A stretch of 64,000 nucleotides of DNA from SAR116 cluster alpha proteobacterium HIMB100 (lineage in GTDB: Bacteria; Pseudomonadota; Alphaproteobacteria; Puniceispirillales; Puniceispirillaceae), in the NCBI GenBank assembly GCA_000238815.2, contig AFXB01000006.1, forward strand, positions 186,001 to 250,000, in the 5' to 3' direction. Shown piece by piece: positions 55,010-64,000 of the stretch; positions within the stretch are counted from its first letter, which is position 1, and the number at the start of each line of letters is the position of its first letter. The translations under genes and the position numbers were made by a program. The notes below the pieces were generated by a model, which saw only the letters and a program-made list of their open reading frames with translations, had not been told where the DNA came from and did not search any database.

Positions 55010-58000
55010 TGTCTGGCAGAATCGCATATAGCCCGAAAGCTGTATTGGGATGCCAGACAAATTTCAGCTTTCTGTCCGGGGCGTCTCATCCTGAAGAGCT
55101 GATTTCCGCAGCTGATCAGCTGGGCTGGCAGGCAGTGGGCATTGCAGACAAATTCAGCTGTGGTGGTTTAGTGCGGGCGCATATGACGATTAAGGATCTG
55201 GATCGCTGCTCGTCTGTTAACAAGCTGATCTGCGGGGTCAGCGTTACCCTTCATGATGGCGGCGATATCCTGTGTTATGCCCGCAGCCTTGATGGGTATC
55301 ACAGCTTATGTCAGTGGTTAAGTGCGGCGATGATGCGATCTGGTCATGACAGCCGCGTGCTGCCAGATATGCATGCCAGCGATCTGGGGCGGCTGTCTTC
55401 TGATGTGATTGTGATTACTCTGCCGCCTGTGCTGGCGAATACAGATTACCGCGAACAGGCCCGCACAATTGCCCTATTTGCGCCGGGGGATGTGTATGTT
55501 GGCGGCTATCTGATGCGTGATGGCTGTGATGAAGAACGTCTTTATCGCCTTAGCTATGAAGCGGCGGCAGATGATTTGGGGTTTGTGGCTCTTGGTCATG
55601 TGCTGTATCACCGCCCGGAACGGCGCCCGCTGGCGGATGTGCTCAGCTGTATCCGGCACAAGACGAGTTTGCCTGAGGCAGGCTGGCTGTTATCGCGTAA
55701 TGCAGAGCGTCATCTGCTGGCCCCTGATGAAATGGCGCGCCGCTGGCAGGGATATGAAGACGCGCTGAGGACAGCAGATATAATTGCAGAATCTTGCCAG
55801 TTCAGCCTTGATGATCTGCGCTATGATTATCCGGCACATGAAGGCCGGTCTGGCCGCAGCGCAATGGATGAGCTGACCTGGCAGACTCATGAAGGCAGCA
55901 AGAAACGCTATCCTGATGGTGTTCCGGATAAGGTCAAAGCCTATCTTGATAAGGAATTGGCCCTGATCCGCAAACTGGATTACGCGCCGTTTTTTTTAAC
56001 GGTGTTTGATATTGTCCGCTTTGCCCGTAGTCGTAATATCCTCTGTCAGGGGCGCGGCTCAGCTGCCAATTCTGCTGTCTGTTATTGTCTGTTCATCACT
56101 TCTGTTGATCCGGCCAGGTCAGAGCCATTATTTGAACGGTTTGTCAGCGAGGCGCGCAATGAGCCACCGGATATAGATGTGGATTTTGAACATAACCGGC
56201 GAGAGGAGGTGATTCAGTATATCTATCATCGTTACGGGCGGCACCGGGCCGGGCTGGCGTCATCTGTAATTACCTATAAAGGACGCAGTGCATTTGTTGA
56301 GGTGGCAAAGGCCTTTGGCCTCAGCCGGGATGTTCAGCGGGCCCTATCTGGCCAGGTTTGGGGCCGTAAGAATAATGGTCTCAATTCTGAATCACTGCGG
56401 GCTGTGGGGCTGGATGTTCAGGACCCGACCTTACAGATGGTGGTGAAACTGGCGCGCCAGATTCAGGGGTTTCCACGTCATCTGTCTCAGCATGTCGGCG
56501 GTTTTGTGATTGTTCAGGACCGGCTGGATAAATTATGTGTGGTCCGCCCCGCGGCGATGCAGGGGCGCAGTATCATTGAATGGGATAAGGATGATCTGGA
56601 TGCGCTGGGGCTGTTGAAAATTGACGTGCTGGCTTTGGGCATGCTCAGCTGCCTTGCCGGGGCTTTTGCGCTGATGCGCCAGTATTATCACACCTCATTA
56701 ACCCTCGCGACGATACCGCCAGAAGACAAAATGACCTATGATATGCTGTGTCGCGGTGAATCTGTAGGGGTGTTTCAGGTTGAATCCAGGGCTCAGATGG
56801 CGATGCTGCCGCGCCTGCAACCGCGTTGTTTTCATGATTTGATTGTTCAGGTGGCGATTGTTCGCCCAGGTCCCATTCAAGGAGATATGGTTCATCCTTA
56901 TCTGCGTCGCCGGGCAGGTCTTGAACATATTGACTATCCGTCTGATGAGCTGCGTTCAGTTTTGGATCGCACCTTGGGGGTGCCGCTGTTTCAGGAACAG
57001 GCAATGAAAATTGCCATTGTTGGGGCAGGTTTCAGCGGGGCAGAGGCAGACAAGCTGCGCAGGGCGATGGCCACATTTCGCAAGAATGGCGATATTCACA
57101 AATTCTTTGATAAAATGGTCAATGGTATGATTGAACGTGGCTATGATGCCGAATTTGCCCAGCGCTGTTTTAAACAAATTGAGGGCTTTGGCACATATGG
57201 GTTTCCGGAATCCCATGCGGCCAGTTTTGCGCTGCTGGTCTATGCGTCAGCTTGGTTGAAATGCCATTATCCTGAAGTCTTTACCTGTGCGCTACTGAAC
57301 GCCCAACCAATGGGGTTTTATAGCCCTGCCCAGCTGATCTCTGATGCCCAGCGCAGTGGTGTAGAGGTTCGTCCTGTCGATATTAATCATTCAGCCTGGG
57401 AGTCAATACTTGAGCCTACTCCACAGGCCCGTCACGCTTTGCGTTTGGGATTGCGTCTGGTCAAAGGGCTGAACGCAGCAGAGGCCGGCCGGATAACCGC
57501 CTGTCGCGGGGAGGGATACCAGTCTGTTGAGGAGATTATCTATCGATCAGATGTTTCGGCAAAAACCATTGAGTTGATAGCAGCAGCAGATGGCCTGCGC
57601 TCATTAGGACTAGATGCGCGTCAGGGGTTTTGGCAAGCCCGCAAGCAAGGTCGTTTGAAAATGAATAAGCTGCCGTTATTTGCTCATGCTGACAGCCAGG
57701 GCAGGACAACCCAGGACAGCGATAACAGCCATGAGCACTTGCCTGCCCGCCCGTTTGGAGAGCAAATCGCTCAGGATTATGCGTCAACAGGCTTATCCCT
57801 GAAAGGCCATCCGGTTGACAGCCTGAAGCTCTGGTTTGAAAAAGACAGATGGCAGAGCTGTTCAATTATTGACGAGATGCCTAACGGGCGACGATTGCGG
57901 CTGATCGGTCTTGTCACCATGCGCCAAAGACCGGGCACAGCCAAGGGCACAGTTTTTGTCACGCTGGAAGACAGCCTGTTATCGGTCAATGTGATTGTGT

Positions 58001-58194
58001 GGCCGCATATTGTTGAGCGGGACAGAACCGCACTTTTGGGTGCGCATCTGATGGGAGTATATGGCCGCCTGCAACGCCAGGGGCCCATTACGCATGTCAT
58101 TGCTGATGCCGTACATAATTGCGATTCTTACCTAGGGTTTCTGCAAACCGCCACACAGAAATCGCCTCATTTGAAAAGTCGCGATTTTCACTAG
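55009..58194 (+). CDS. dnaE2: Error-prone DNA polymerase DnaE2 (ImuC)
   Basis: This 1061-residue C-family alpha-subunit polymerase is of the error-prone DnaE2 type. The N-terminal PHP domain (FSFLSGASHPEELISAADQL) is followed by the palm with FERFVSEARNEPPDIDVDFEH, a strong catalytic-Asp motif (PDIDVDFEH), then HVGGFVI, HPYLRRRAG, GVPLFQEQAMKIAI and GFPESHAASFALLVYASAWLK. The C-terminal OB-fold is present (VTMRQRPGTAKGTVFVTLED). It is translesion synthesis under SOS control. It ends 19 bases from convergent dacA. Confidence 0.96.
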   Translation: MSGRIAYSPKAVLGCQTNFSFLSGASHPEELISAADQLGWQAVGIADKFSCGGLVRAHMTIKDLDRCSSVNKLICGVSVTLHDGGDILCYARSLDGYHSLCQWLSAAMMRSGHDSRVLPDMHASDLGRLSSDVIVITLPPVLANTDYREQARTIALFAPGDVYVGGYLMRDGCDEERLYRLSYEAAADDLGFVALGHVLYHRPERRPLADVLSCIRHKTSLPEAGWLLSRNAERHLLAPDEMARRWQGYEDALRTADIIAESCQFSLDDLRYDYPAHEGRSGRSAMDELTWQTHEGSKKRYPDGVPDKVKAYLDKELALIRKLDYAPFFLTVFDIVRFARSRNILCQGRGSAANSAVCYCLFITSVDPARSEPLFERFVSEARNEPPDIDVDFEHNRREEVIQYIYHRYGRHRAGLASSVITYKGRSAFVEVAKAFGLSRDVQRALSGQVWGRKNNGLNSESLRAVGLDVQDPTLQMVVKLARQIQGFPRHLSQHVGGFVIVQDRLDKLCVVRPAAMQGRSIIEWDKDDLDALGLLKIDVLALGMLSCLAGAFALMRQYYHTSLTLATIPPEDKMTYDMLCRGESVGVFQVESRAQMAMLPRLQPRCFHDLIVQVAIVRPGPIQGDMVHPYLRRRAGLEHIDYPSDELRSVLDRTLGVPLFQEQAMKIAIVGAGFSGAEADKLRRAMATFRKNGDIHKFFDKMVNGMIERGYDAEFAQRCFKQIEGFGTYGFPESHAASFALLVYASAWLKCHYPEVFTCALLNAQPMGFYSPAQLISDAQRSGVEVRPVDINHSAWESILEPTPQARHALRLGLRLVKGLNAAEAGRITACRGEGYQSVEEIIYRSDVSAKTIELIAAADGLRSLGLDARQGFWQARKQGRLKMNKLPLFAHADSQGRTTQDSDNSHEHLPARPFGEQIAQDYASTGLSLKGHPVDSLKLWFEKDRWQSCSIIDEMPNGRRLRLIGLVTMRQRPGTAKGTVFVTLEDSLLSVNVIVWPHIVERDRTALLGAHLMGVYGRLQRQGPITHVIADAVHNCDSYLGFLQTATQKSPHLKSRDFH

Positions 58195-58213
58195 TGGTTA
58201 GGGGAGGGTCGGC

Positions 58214-59536
58214 TTATCCGGATTCTGTGACTGAAGCAGGCAGCGCGATACAGGCATCCCCAGCTGACAGCAACGCTGCACAGGCAGCACGGGCGCGATT
58301 TTCGTCCAGGTTGCGGAACCTGACCCGCCATAAGGGCAGGCCGCCTCTGGTGACAAGTGATAATTCAGCAGGGGTCAGATTGAGCTCGTCCCGGGCGGTA
58401 CGCCTCGCCTTGATGGCGGCTTTGTGCGCAGACACACGGCGGGTGAAGCTGCCTACCTGAATAGACCAGAGTGGCGGCGGAACAGACGCTTGTGAAGCGA
58501 CAATATCATCTTGCTTTGAGCCGATATCTGTTTGCGGTTGTGTTGCAGAGGCAATTTGCAAATCATCAGATGCAGCGGATTTCGGCAGCAGATGTTTTGG
58601 CCGAGACAGAGGGGCGGCTGGCAGAGGAGTTGATTTTACCTGAATCGGTTTTACACGTTTGAACTGACGGCTGAGCAAATTCATCATATGCTTGTTACGG
58701 CTTTTGCCGGTTTTGCCACCAAAAACCACACCAACCAGCCGCACGCCATTACGTTCAGTTGTGGCCACCAGATTGAAGCCAGAGGCATTGGTATAGCCTG
58801 TCTTTATCCCGTCCGTGCCGCTAAACTGGGTTAATAACTTATTATGATTTCTGAATTTGCGCCCCTGCCAGTTGAAGCTGGTCCGCTTGAAATATTTAAA
58901 ATATTGCGGGAAATCTCGCCTGATCGCGACACCCAGGCGGGACATATCGCGCGCGGTGCTGAGTTGTGCGCGGTTTGGCAGGCCAGAGGCATTCTTAAAA
59001 ATCGTCCGTGTCATACCCAAGGCCTTTGCCTTGCGGGTCATTTTTTTCGCAAAGGCACGCTCTGTACCGCCCAGATGTTCAGAGACAACCGTGGCAACAT
59101 CATTTGCTGATTTTGTTACCAAAGCGAGAATGGCGTTTTTCACCGTGATGCTTTGCCCGGGCTTTAAATATAGCTTGGAAGGTGAACGGCTGGCCGCAAC
59201 CCGGCTTACTTTCATGCGGGTGTCCAAAGTCACCTGGCGGTTCTGCAAGGCTTCAAATAACAAATATAAGGTCATGATTTTGGTGAGTGACGCGGGATAG
59301 AGCTGTTTGTCTGCGTTTCGTGAATACAGCACCTTGCCGCTGGATTCTTCAATGATAATGGATGCGTATTTCGGGTTCGCCTCTGCTGTAGGGCTGGCCA
59401 GCAAATGAAGCGTAAATATCAGACATGCAATCAGCACAAACCGGCCCCGCAACAGCCGTGACTGACGTTTGGCTGGCGGACTTTGGACAAATTCACCTCT
59501 ATCTTGTGGCATGTACTTCATTACGGTCCTAACCAT
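58214..59536 (-). CDS. D-alanyl-D-alanine carboxypeptidase with SPOR domain
   Basis: This is a 440-residue penicillin-binding carboxypeptidase (S11) that trims pentapeptides in peptidoglycan. The N-terminus has a hydrophobic signal (FVLIACLIFTLHLLASPTAEA, residues ~33-53). SLTK is at 83-86, SAN at 143-145 and KTGYTN near 243. A Pro-rich linker follows, and the C-terminal ~80 residues are a SPOR domain (WSIQVGSFTRRVSAHKAA, ending VRFRNLDENRARAACA) that binds denuded septal glycan. This points to division sites. Several Met codons lie near the start; the signal makes the exact one uncertain by a few residues. Confidence 0.93.
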   Translation of the reverse strand: MVRTVMKYMPQDRGEFVQSPPAKRQSRLLRGRFVLIACLIFTLHLLASPTAEANPKYASIIIEESSGKVLYSRNADKQLYPASLTKIMTLYLLFEALQNRQVTLDTRMKVSRVAASRSPSKLYLKPGQSITVKNAILALVTKSANDVATVVSEHLGGTERAFAKKMTRKAKALGMTRTIFKNASGLPNRAQLSTARDMSRLGVAIRRDFPQYFKYFKRTSFNWQGRKFRNHNKLLTQFSGTDGIKTGYTNASGFNLVATTERNGVRLVGVVFGGKTGKSRNKHMMNLLSRQFKRVKPIQVKSTPLPAAPLSRPKHLLPKSAASDDLQIASATQPQTDIGSKQDDIVASQASVPPPLWSIQVGSFTRRVSAHKAAIKARRTARDELNLTPAELSLVTRGGLPLWRVRFRNLDENRARAACAALLSAGDACIALPASVTESG

Positions 59537-59716
59537 ACTATATCTCGTATCAGAAACAAGTGGTGGTCAACGTGTCCTTGGGTAAAATGATGAATTTTGC
59601 CTCACCATGTGGATTTTTATGTCCTCACCGCTTCAATTATTCAATTTGAATGCCAATATAACATAGATGAATGTAAAAAATCATGTGTGGTCAGACAGGG
59701 TGCAGAGCAAAGCAAA

Positions 59717-60040
59717 ATGAGCAAAGATAACCAGCGCGAAGATGATGCTGACGGGGGTGTTCTCCTGCAAAAGAAGGAGAAAACCAAGAAGCCCTCCTTA
59801 TATCGCGTTTTGATGCTGAATGATGATTACACGCCAATGGAATTTGTTGTGCTCGTACTGCAGCGGTTTTTTGGTCACAATCATGAGACTGCGCAGCAAA
59901 TTATGCTTCATGTTCATCAGCGCGGCGTGGGTATCTGTGGGGTATATACTTATGAAGTTGCCGAAGCAAAGGCCAGTCAGGTCATGAATTTCGCGCGCCA
60001 AAACGAACATCCCCTTCAGCTGCAGCTGGAAAAGGAGTAA
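59717..60040 (+). CDS. clpS: ATP-dependent Clp protease adaptor ClpS
   Basis: ClpS delivers N-degron substrates to ClpAP. From ATG 59717 it has 107 residues: a polar N-terminal extension ([14 protein letters not shown]) and the folded domain [54 protein letters not shown]. Forty more upstream codons are open but contain no family sequence and are rejected. The Shine-Dalgarno sequence is weak. clpA starts eight bases after its stop, the normal arrangement. Confidence 0.94.
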   Translation: MSKDNQREDDADGGVLLQKKEKTKKPSLYRVLMLNDDYTPMEFVVLVLQRFFGHNHETAQQIMLHVHQRGVGICGVYTYEVAEAKASQVMNFARQNEHPLQLQLEKE

Positions 60041-60047
60041 CACCGCT

Positions 60048-62378
60048 ATGTTGTCACCCGAACTTGAAGAAACGCTGCGGCGCGCCTTATCTATTGCTGG
60101 CGAGCGTTCACATGAATTTGCGACGCTGGAGCATCTGTTACTAGCGCTGATCGATGATGAAGACGCGCTGGAAGTTTTACAGGGCTGCAAAGTTGATATT
60201 GCGCAGTTAAGAGACCTGTTGGTCAGCCATATTGAAGATGAGCTGTCCTCTATTGTGAATCCTTCTGAAAATCTTGAGGTTCAGCCAACAGCCGGATTTC
60301 AGCGTGTAGTGCAACGGGCCATCATTCATACGCAATCATCAGGGCGCGGGGCGGCAACCGGGGCCAATATTCTGATCGCCATGTATTCTGAGCGCGAAAG
60401 CTATGCCGTCTGGTTTTTAAGCTCATTGAACATGACCCGTCTTGACGCGGTCAGTTTCGTCAGCCACGGCAGCGGAGAGCCCGTCCGGGGTGCAGAGCAG
60501 GGTGATGAAACTGCTGGTGAAGGAGAAGCAGCCAAATCTGATCCTCTATCAGAATATGCTGTCGATTTGATGGCAAAGGCTAGAGATGGGCGAATAGACC
60601 CGCTGATTGGCCGTGACAAAGAGGTCGACCGAACCATTCAGGTATTATGCAGACGGACGAAAAATAATCCGCTTTATGTGGGTGATCCTGGCGTCGGCAA
60701 GACCGCTATCGCAGAAGGGCTGGCCTTGCGGGTTGTTCAGGGCGATGTACCTGATGTATTGGCCTCTGCAGTAATCTATGCACTTGATATGGGCCAGTTG
60801 CTGGCGGGTACGCGTTACCGCGGTGATTTTGAAGAGCGACTGAAAGCGGTTATGAAGCAGGTTGAGCAAGATGATAATGCGATTTTGTTCATTGACGAAA
60901 TACACACCATTATTGGGGCAGGCGCGACATCCGGCGGTGCCATGGATGCCTCAAATCTGTTGAAACCTGCCCTGCAAACAGGCGGTCTGCGCTGTATTGG
61001 CTCAACCACCTATAAAGAGTTCAGGTCTTATTTTGAAAAAGATCGGGCGCTGGCCAGACGCTTTCAAAAGATTGATGTGACAGAGCCATCAGTGCCAGAC
61101 AGCATCAGAATATTGCAGGGTCTGAAGTCGCGTTATGAAGAGCATCATAGTGTAAGATTCACAGCTGCTGCGCTGAAGCAAGCTGTCGAACTCGCTGCGC
61201 GGTATATCAATGACAGAAAACTGCCAGATAAGGCAATTGATGTGATTGATGAGGCAGCTGCGGCTCAAAATCTGTTGCCGCCATCACGACGCAAACAGGT
61301 TATCGGTCAGAAGGAAATTGAGGCCACAATCGCGTCAATGGCGCGCATTCCGTCCAAGCAGGTCAGCCGTGATGACAAATCAGCGTTGAAAACACTGGAG
61401 ACTGACCTTCAACGCATGGTGTTTGGGCAGGATCAGGCGCTATCCGCATTGGCCTCAGCAATAAAATTATCACGTGCCGGGCTTCGTGATCCGGAAAAAC
61501 CAATCGGTAATTATTTATTTTCTGGGCCGACAGGTGTGGGTAAAACAGAAGCCGCACGGCAGCTGTCAGAAATATTAGGTGTAAAGCTGATCCGGTTTGA
61601 TATGTCTGAATATATGGAACGGCATACAGTCAGTCGTTTGATCGGTGCGCCTCCTGGTTATGTGGGCTTTGATCAGGGCGGTTTGCTGACAGATGCCGTC
61701 GATCAGACACCGCACGCTGTGTTGTTGCTGGATGAAATTGAAAAAGCCCATCCTGATTTATTCAATATCCTGCTGCAGGTTATGGATCATGGCCGGCTGA
61801 CGGACAGTAACGGCAAGTCAGTGGACTTCCGTAATGTTGTGCTGATTATGACAACAAATGCAGGCGCATCCGAGATGGCAAAACAGCAGATCGGTTTTGG
61901 TCGTGGCCAGAAGCTGGAAGCTGGTACAGAAGCGATTGAAAAAGCGTTTACCCCTGAATTCAGAAACCGGTTAGATGCCGTTATACCGTTCGCTCCTCTG
62001 GAAACAGATGTGGTTCGCAAAGTTGTTGATAAATTTATCATGCAGTTGGAAGCACAATTGAGCGATCGCCAGGTTGATATTGTGCTGGATGACGCTGCCC
62101 GGAATTGGTTAGCCCTTAAAGGATATGATAAGGCTTATGGTGCGCGGCCGCTTTCACGTCTGGTCCAAGAACAGATCAAAAAGCCATTGGCTGATCATCT
62201 GTTATTTGGCGACTTAGAACAAGGAGGTGTGGTAGAGGTGAGCGTGGTGGATGATGCTTTACAGGTCAGTGTGGCTGCATCTGGTAACAAATCACGTCAG
62301 GACGCGTCCGGACAAAAGGCCAAAGCGAAATCATCCAAACGCAAGCCAGGCGGCAAAAAGACGCTGAGCAAAGTTTAA
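60048..62378 (+). CDS. clpA: ATP-dependent Clp protease ATP-binding subunit ClpA
   Basis: This 776-residue AAA+ unfoldase works with ClpP. The N-domain holds FATLEHLLLALIDD. D1 has Walker A GDPGVGKTAIAEGLA and Walker B ILFIDEIHTIIGAGATSGGA. D2 has GPTGVGKTEAARQL and VLLLDEIEKAHPDLFN. The ClpP-contact loop IGFGRG is present (QQIGFGR), and there is no ClpB-type middle coiled coil. The C-terminal tail is Lys/Ser-rich (KAKSSKRKPGGKK). clpP is not in the window. It meets the convergent acetyltransferase gene four bases beyond its stop. Confidence 0.97.
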   Translation: MLSPELEETLRRALSIAGERSHEFATLEHLLLALIDDEDALEVLQGCKVDIAQLRDLLVSHIEDELSSIVNPSENLEVQPTAGFQRVVQRAIIHTQSSGRGAATGANILIAMYSERESYAVWFLSSLNMTRLDAVSFVSHGSGEPVRGAEQGDETAGEGEAAKSDPLSEYAVDLMAKARDGRIDPLIGRDKEVDRTIQVLCRRTKNNPLYVGDPGVGKTAIAEGLALRVVQGDVPDVLASAVIYALDMGQLLAGTRYRGDFEERLKAVMKQVEQDDNAILFIDEIHTIIGAGATSGGAMDASNLLKPALQTGGLRCIGSTTYKEFRSYFEKDRALARRFQKIDVTEPSVPDSIRILQGLKSRYEEHHSVRFTAAALKQAVELAARYINDRKLPDKAIDVIDEAAAAQNLLPPSRRKQVIGQKEIEATIASMARIPSKQVSRDDKSALKTLETDLQRMVFGQDQALSALASAIKLSRAGLRDPEKPIGNYLFSGPTGVGKTEAARQLSEILGVKLIRFDMSEYMERHTVSRLIGAPPGYVGFDQGGLLTDAVDQTPHAVLLLDEIEKAHPDLFNILLQVMDHGRLTDSNGKSVDFRNVVLIMTTNAGASEMAKQQIGFGRGQKLEAGTEAIEKAFTPEFRNRLDAVIPFAPLETDVVRKVVDKFIMQLEAQLSDRQVDIVLDDAARNWLALKGYDKAYGARPLSRLVQEQIKKPLADHLLFGDLEQGGVVEVSVVDDALQVSVAASGNKSRQDASGQKAKAKSSKRKPGGKKTLSKV

Positions 62379-62382
62379 TTAT

Positions 62383-63558
62383 TCACCCTTTTTCAGATGC
62401 GTTATTTTGGCGATAAGGGCTTAGCGCCTCAATGGCGCGCGCCTCATCCTCTACAGCTGTTTGCTCTTGCCTAAGAAACCGGCTGACCGCGTCAGAAAAA
62501 TTGTTATCTGCGAGCCAATGTGCAGAATAGGTGTAAACAGGCAAATAGCCGCGCTGAACTTTATGCAAGCCTTGCGCGCCTGCTTCGACTGTGGTCAGCC
62601 CCCGACTGATTGCAAACTCAATCGCCTGATAATAACAGGTCTCAAAATGCAGGTTTGGAAGCTCTTCAACACATCCCCAATTTCGTCCGTAAAGGGTGTC
62701 CTTGCCGATGAAATTCAAGGCACCAGCGATCATTTGGCCATTTTGTTCTGCCATCACCAACAGAATGCGTTCAGCCATAGTGCTGCCAATCTGGTGAAAA
62801 AAAGCTTCTGTTAAATAAGCTCCGCCCCATTTCTTTTCGATAGTGGCCAGATAAAACTGATAAAATCTGTCCCACTGGTCTGAGGTGATGTCTGAGCCGG
62901 TAAGTTGGTGAAATGTAACGCCATGTTGAAGCAGGCTTAGCCGTTCTTTTCGCAGGGTTTTACGCTTGCGTGAGGACAAGCTGGCCAGAAAATCGTCAAA
63001 GCTGCTGTAATTGTCATTCTGCCAGTGAAATTGAAGACCAGTGCGGATCATCCAGCCTTTATCTTCGAGAATTTGACGATCTTCTGCGGTAATGAAATTC
63101 ATATGTGCAGACGATATCTGATTTTGTCTGGCTACTGTTTCCAGCGCAGACAGCAGGCTGGTAACGACCTCTGGGTGATGTTTGTCATATAACAGACGCG
63201 GACCAGGCACAGGCGTGAAGGGAACTGCGCTCAGCAGCTTGGGATAATAGCGTCCGCCAGCCCGCTCAAACGCATGAGCCCAACTATGGTCAAAGACATA
63301 TTCACCATAGGAATGATGTTTTACATAAACGGGCAGAGCGCCAACCAGCAGTGCTGAAGCGTCTTCTCTGGCTGCCAGAAACAAAACATCCCATCCGGTT
63401 TGTTCACCTACCGAGCCGCTTTGTTCAAGTGCATTCAGAAATGCGTAGCTGAGGAAGGGATGCGCGGTGTCATTCAGCCGGTCCCATTCTTCTGCTGTAA
63501 ACTCTGTTAATGAGGTGTGCGCCGTAATGCTCACACTCTGTGTCGCCAGTTCATCCAT
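62383..63558 (-). CDS. GNAT-like peptidogalycan/COG3146 family acyltransferase
   Basis: This 391-residue protein of the COG3146 (DUF482) group is distantly related to FemAB/GNAT acyltransferases. Typical segments are HPFLSYAFLNALEQSGSVGE, YGEYVFDHSWAHAFERAGGR, YPKLLSAVPFTPVPGPRLL, and a GNAT-like fold later (GGAYLTEAFFHQIG, YGRNWGCVEELPNLHFETCY). Substrates are unproven. The clpS-clpA / COG3146 / ridA neighbourhood is seen in many alphaproteobacteria. No Shine-Dalgarno sequence is visible; a 10-bp hairpin lies a few bases upstream of the ATG. Confidence 0.85.
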   Translation of the reverse strand: MDELATQSVSITAHTSLTEFTAEEWDRLNDTAHPFLSYAFLNALEQSGSVGEQTGWDVLFLAAREDASALLVGALPVYVKHHSYGEYVFDHSWAHAFERAGGRYYPKLLSAVPFTPVPGPRLLYDKHHPEVVTSLLSALETVARQNQISSAHMNFITAEDRQILEDKGWMIRTGLQFHWQNDNYSSFDDFLASLSSRKRKTLRKERLSLLQHGVTFHQLTGSDITSDQWDRFYQFYLATIEKKWGGAYLTEAFFHQIGSTMAERILLVMAEQNGQMIAGALNFIGKDTLYGRNWGCVEELPNLHFETCYYQAIEFAISRGLTTVEAGAQGLHKVQRGYLPVYTYSAHWLADNNFSDAVSRFLRQEQTAVEDEARAIEALSPYRQNNASEKG

Positions 63559-63569
63559 GACATAAATAT

Positions 63570-63596
63570 GGCCTTGCCAACTTGTCTGGCAAGGCC
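63570..63596 (-). terminator. Perfect 10-bp hairpin between ridA and the acyltransferase gene
   Basis: GGCCTTGCCA (63570-63579) pairs perfectly with TGGCAAGGCC (63587-63596), loop seven bases. On the minus strand it ends 11 bases before the next ATG. The downstream sequence is A/T-rich but not a full T-run, so it may terminate the ridA transcript or control the next gene's translation. Confidence 0.5.
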
Positions 63597-63647
63597 CAAA
63601 TGCTTGTCATATGCTCTGCTGCTTTATCTCTAGTCAGAGCCTGATGG

Positions 63648-64000
63648 TTAATCGATGAGGAAGGTGCCTTCCACTTCAACACAAGTGCCGCGCGGCAGTG
63701 TGTTTGTGCCTACTGCAAAGCGAGCGTGCCGACCTGCGTCACCGAACACCTCAACCATCAGATCAGACGCACCATTGACCACCTCAGGCTGGTCAGTGAA
63801 GTCATCTGTACACGCAACAAACCCGCCTAATTTGACCACCTGCTTCACGCGACTAAGATCGCCTCCACATGCGGCTTTCAGCTGGGCCAGAAGATTGATT
63901 GCGCATAGCCTCGCCTGGCCGGCGGCCTCTTCTGTGGTGACGTTTTTACCGACATGACCAGTAGCTGACAATTTACCGTCAACCAAGGGCAGTTGACCAG
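63648..64000 (-). CDS. ridA: RidA family protein, 5' end outside the window
   Basis: Partial: the frame runs from its stop at 63648 off the right edge, reading GQLPLVDGKLSATGHVGKN at the visible N-terminal side, so the start lies beyond the window. RidA deaminates reactive enamine/imine intermediates such as 2-aminoacrylate. Typical elements seen are QARLCAINLLAQLKAACGG, VVKLGGFVACTDDFTDQPEV and the C-terminal RFAVGTNTLPRGTCVEVEGT, which holds the active-site Arg (PRG). It belongs to the RutC/RidA trimeric family. Confidence 0.92.
   Translation of the reverse strand, partial: GQLPLVDGKLSATGHVGKNVTTEEAAGQARLCAINLLAQLKAACGGDLSRVKQVVKLGGFVACTDDFTDQPEVVNGASDLMVEVFGDAGRHARFAVGTNTLPRGTCVEVEGTFLID

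Noticed and set aside
1-64000. tRNA genes, CRISPR arrays, insertion sequences or prophage
   Set aside because: No cloverleaf sequences, regularly spaced repeats, transposases or integrases were seen on reading the window.

Overview
The window reads as a chromosome segment of a free-living, respiring alphaproteobacterium with mid-range GC. The assignment rests on gene orders and signals typical of that class: smc / DsbA-like / dciA / mutY; rsmB / heparinase II-III / purH; a Suv3-type helicase / S4 protein / TerB / fdxA / carD / rpoH row; xseB-ispA-dxs-tlyA; clpS-clpA beside a COG3146 acetyltransferase and ridA; and an imuA-imuB-dnaE2 cassette preceded by a GTTC-N7-GTTC LexA box. The methylated-amine catabolism recalls marine lineages such as SAR116 or roseobacters, but no marker here fixes the genus. 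I saw no tRNA, rRNA, insertion sequence, prophage or CRISPR array, and coding density is high.

Layout. 0-6.4 kb: smc, a Tat-exported DsbA-like protein, a 545-base stretch without a gene, dciA and divergent mutY. 6.4-11.3 kb (minus): purH, heparinase-like, rsmB. 11.4-15.2 kb (plus): a 57-residue SdhAF4-like gene, DUF1491, hisD, dusA, yciB. 15.3-20.5 kb (plus): a corrinoid/one-carbon cluster consisting of a corrinoid protein, a PF13769 protein, a MetF-like reductase, a methyl-THF:corrinoid methyltransferase and a RACo-like activator. 20.5-22.8 kb (minus): ccmABCD. 23.0-25.9 kb: acnB with a clear terminator. 26.1-31.9 kb: RNA and stress-regulation genes. 31.9-37.5 kb: a peptidase, an XRE regulator with a likely self-operator, and the isoprenoid operon. 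37.5-41.0 kb: aroC, fabI, a glycine-zipper envelope protein, pdxH. 41.2-50.6 kb: a DMGDH-like flavoprotein and an MttB/MtgB-family methyltransferase (plus), facing soxBDAG (minus). 50.8-58.2 kb: an M20 hydrolase, a small membrane protein and the SOS mutagenesis operon. 58.2-64 kb: a D,D-carboxypeptidase with SPOR domain, clpS-clpA, an acetyltransferase and a truncated ridA.

How the genes work together. The most notable content is an apparently complete route from a quaternary amine, most likely glycine betaine, to glycine. The MttB/MtgB-like enzyme would move one methyl to the corrinoid protein. The pterin-domain methyltransferase would pass it to tetrahydrofolate, the MetF-like protein would oxidise methyl-THF, and the RACo-like ferredoxin/ASKHA protein would re-reduce inactivated cobalamin. 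The DMGDH-like flavoprotein and heterotetrameric sarcosine oxidase would then remove the other two methyls oxidatively. Two features suggest an organised system: several partners carry short Arg-rich tails while the corrinoid protein has a strongly acidic N-terminus, and a near-identical upstream element precedes both the corrinoid gene and the metF-like gene.
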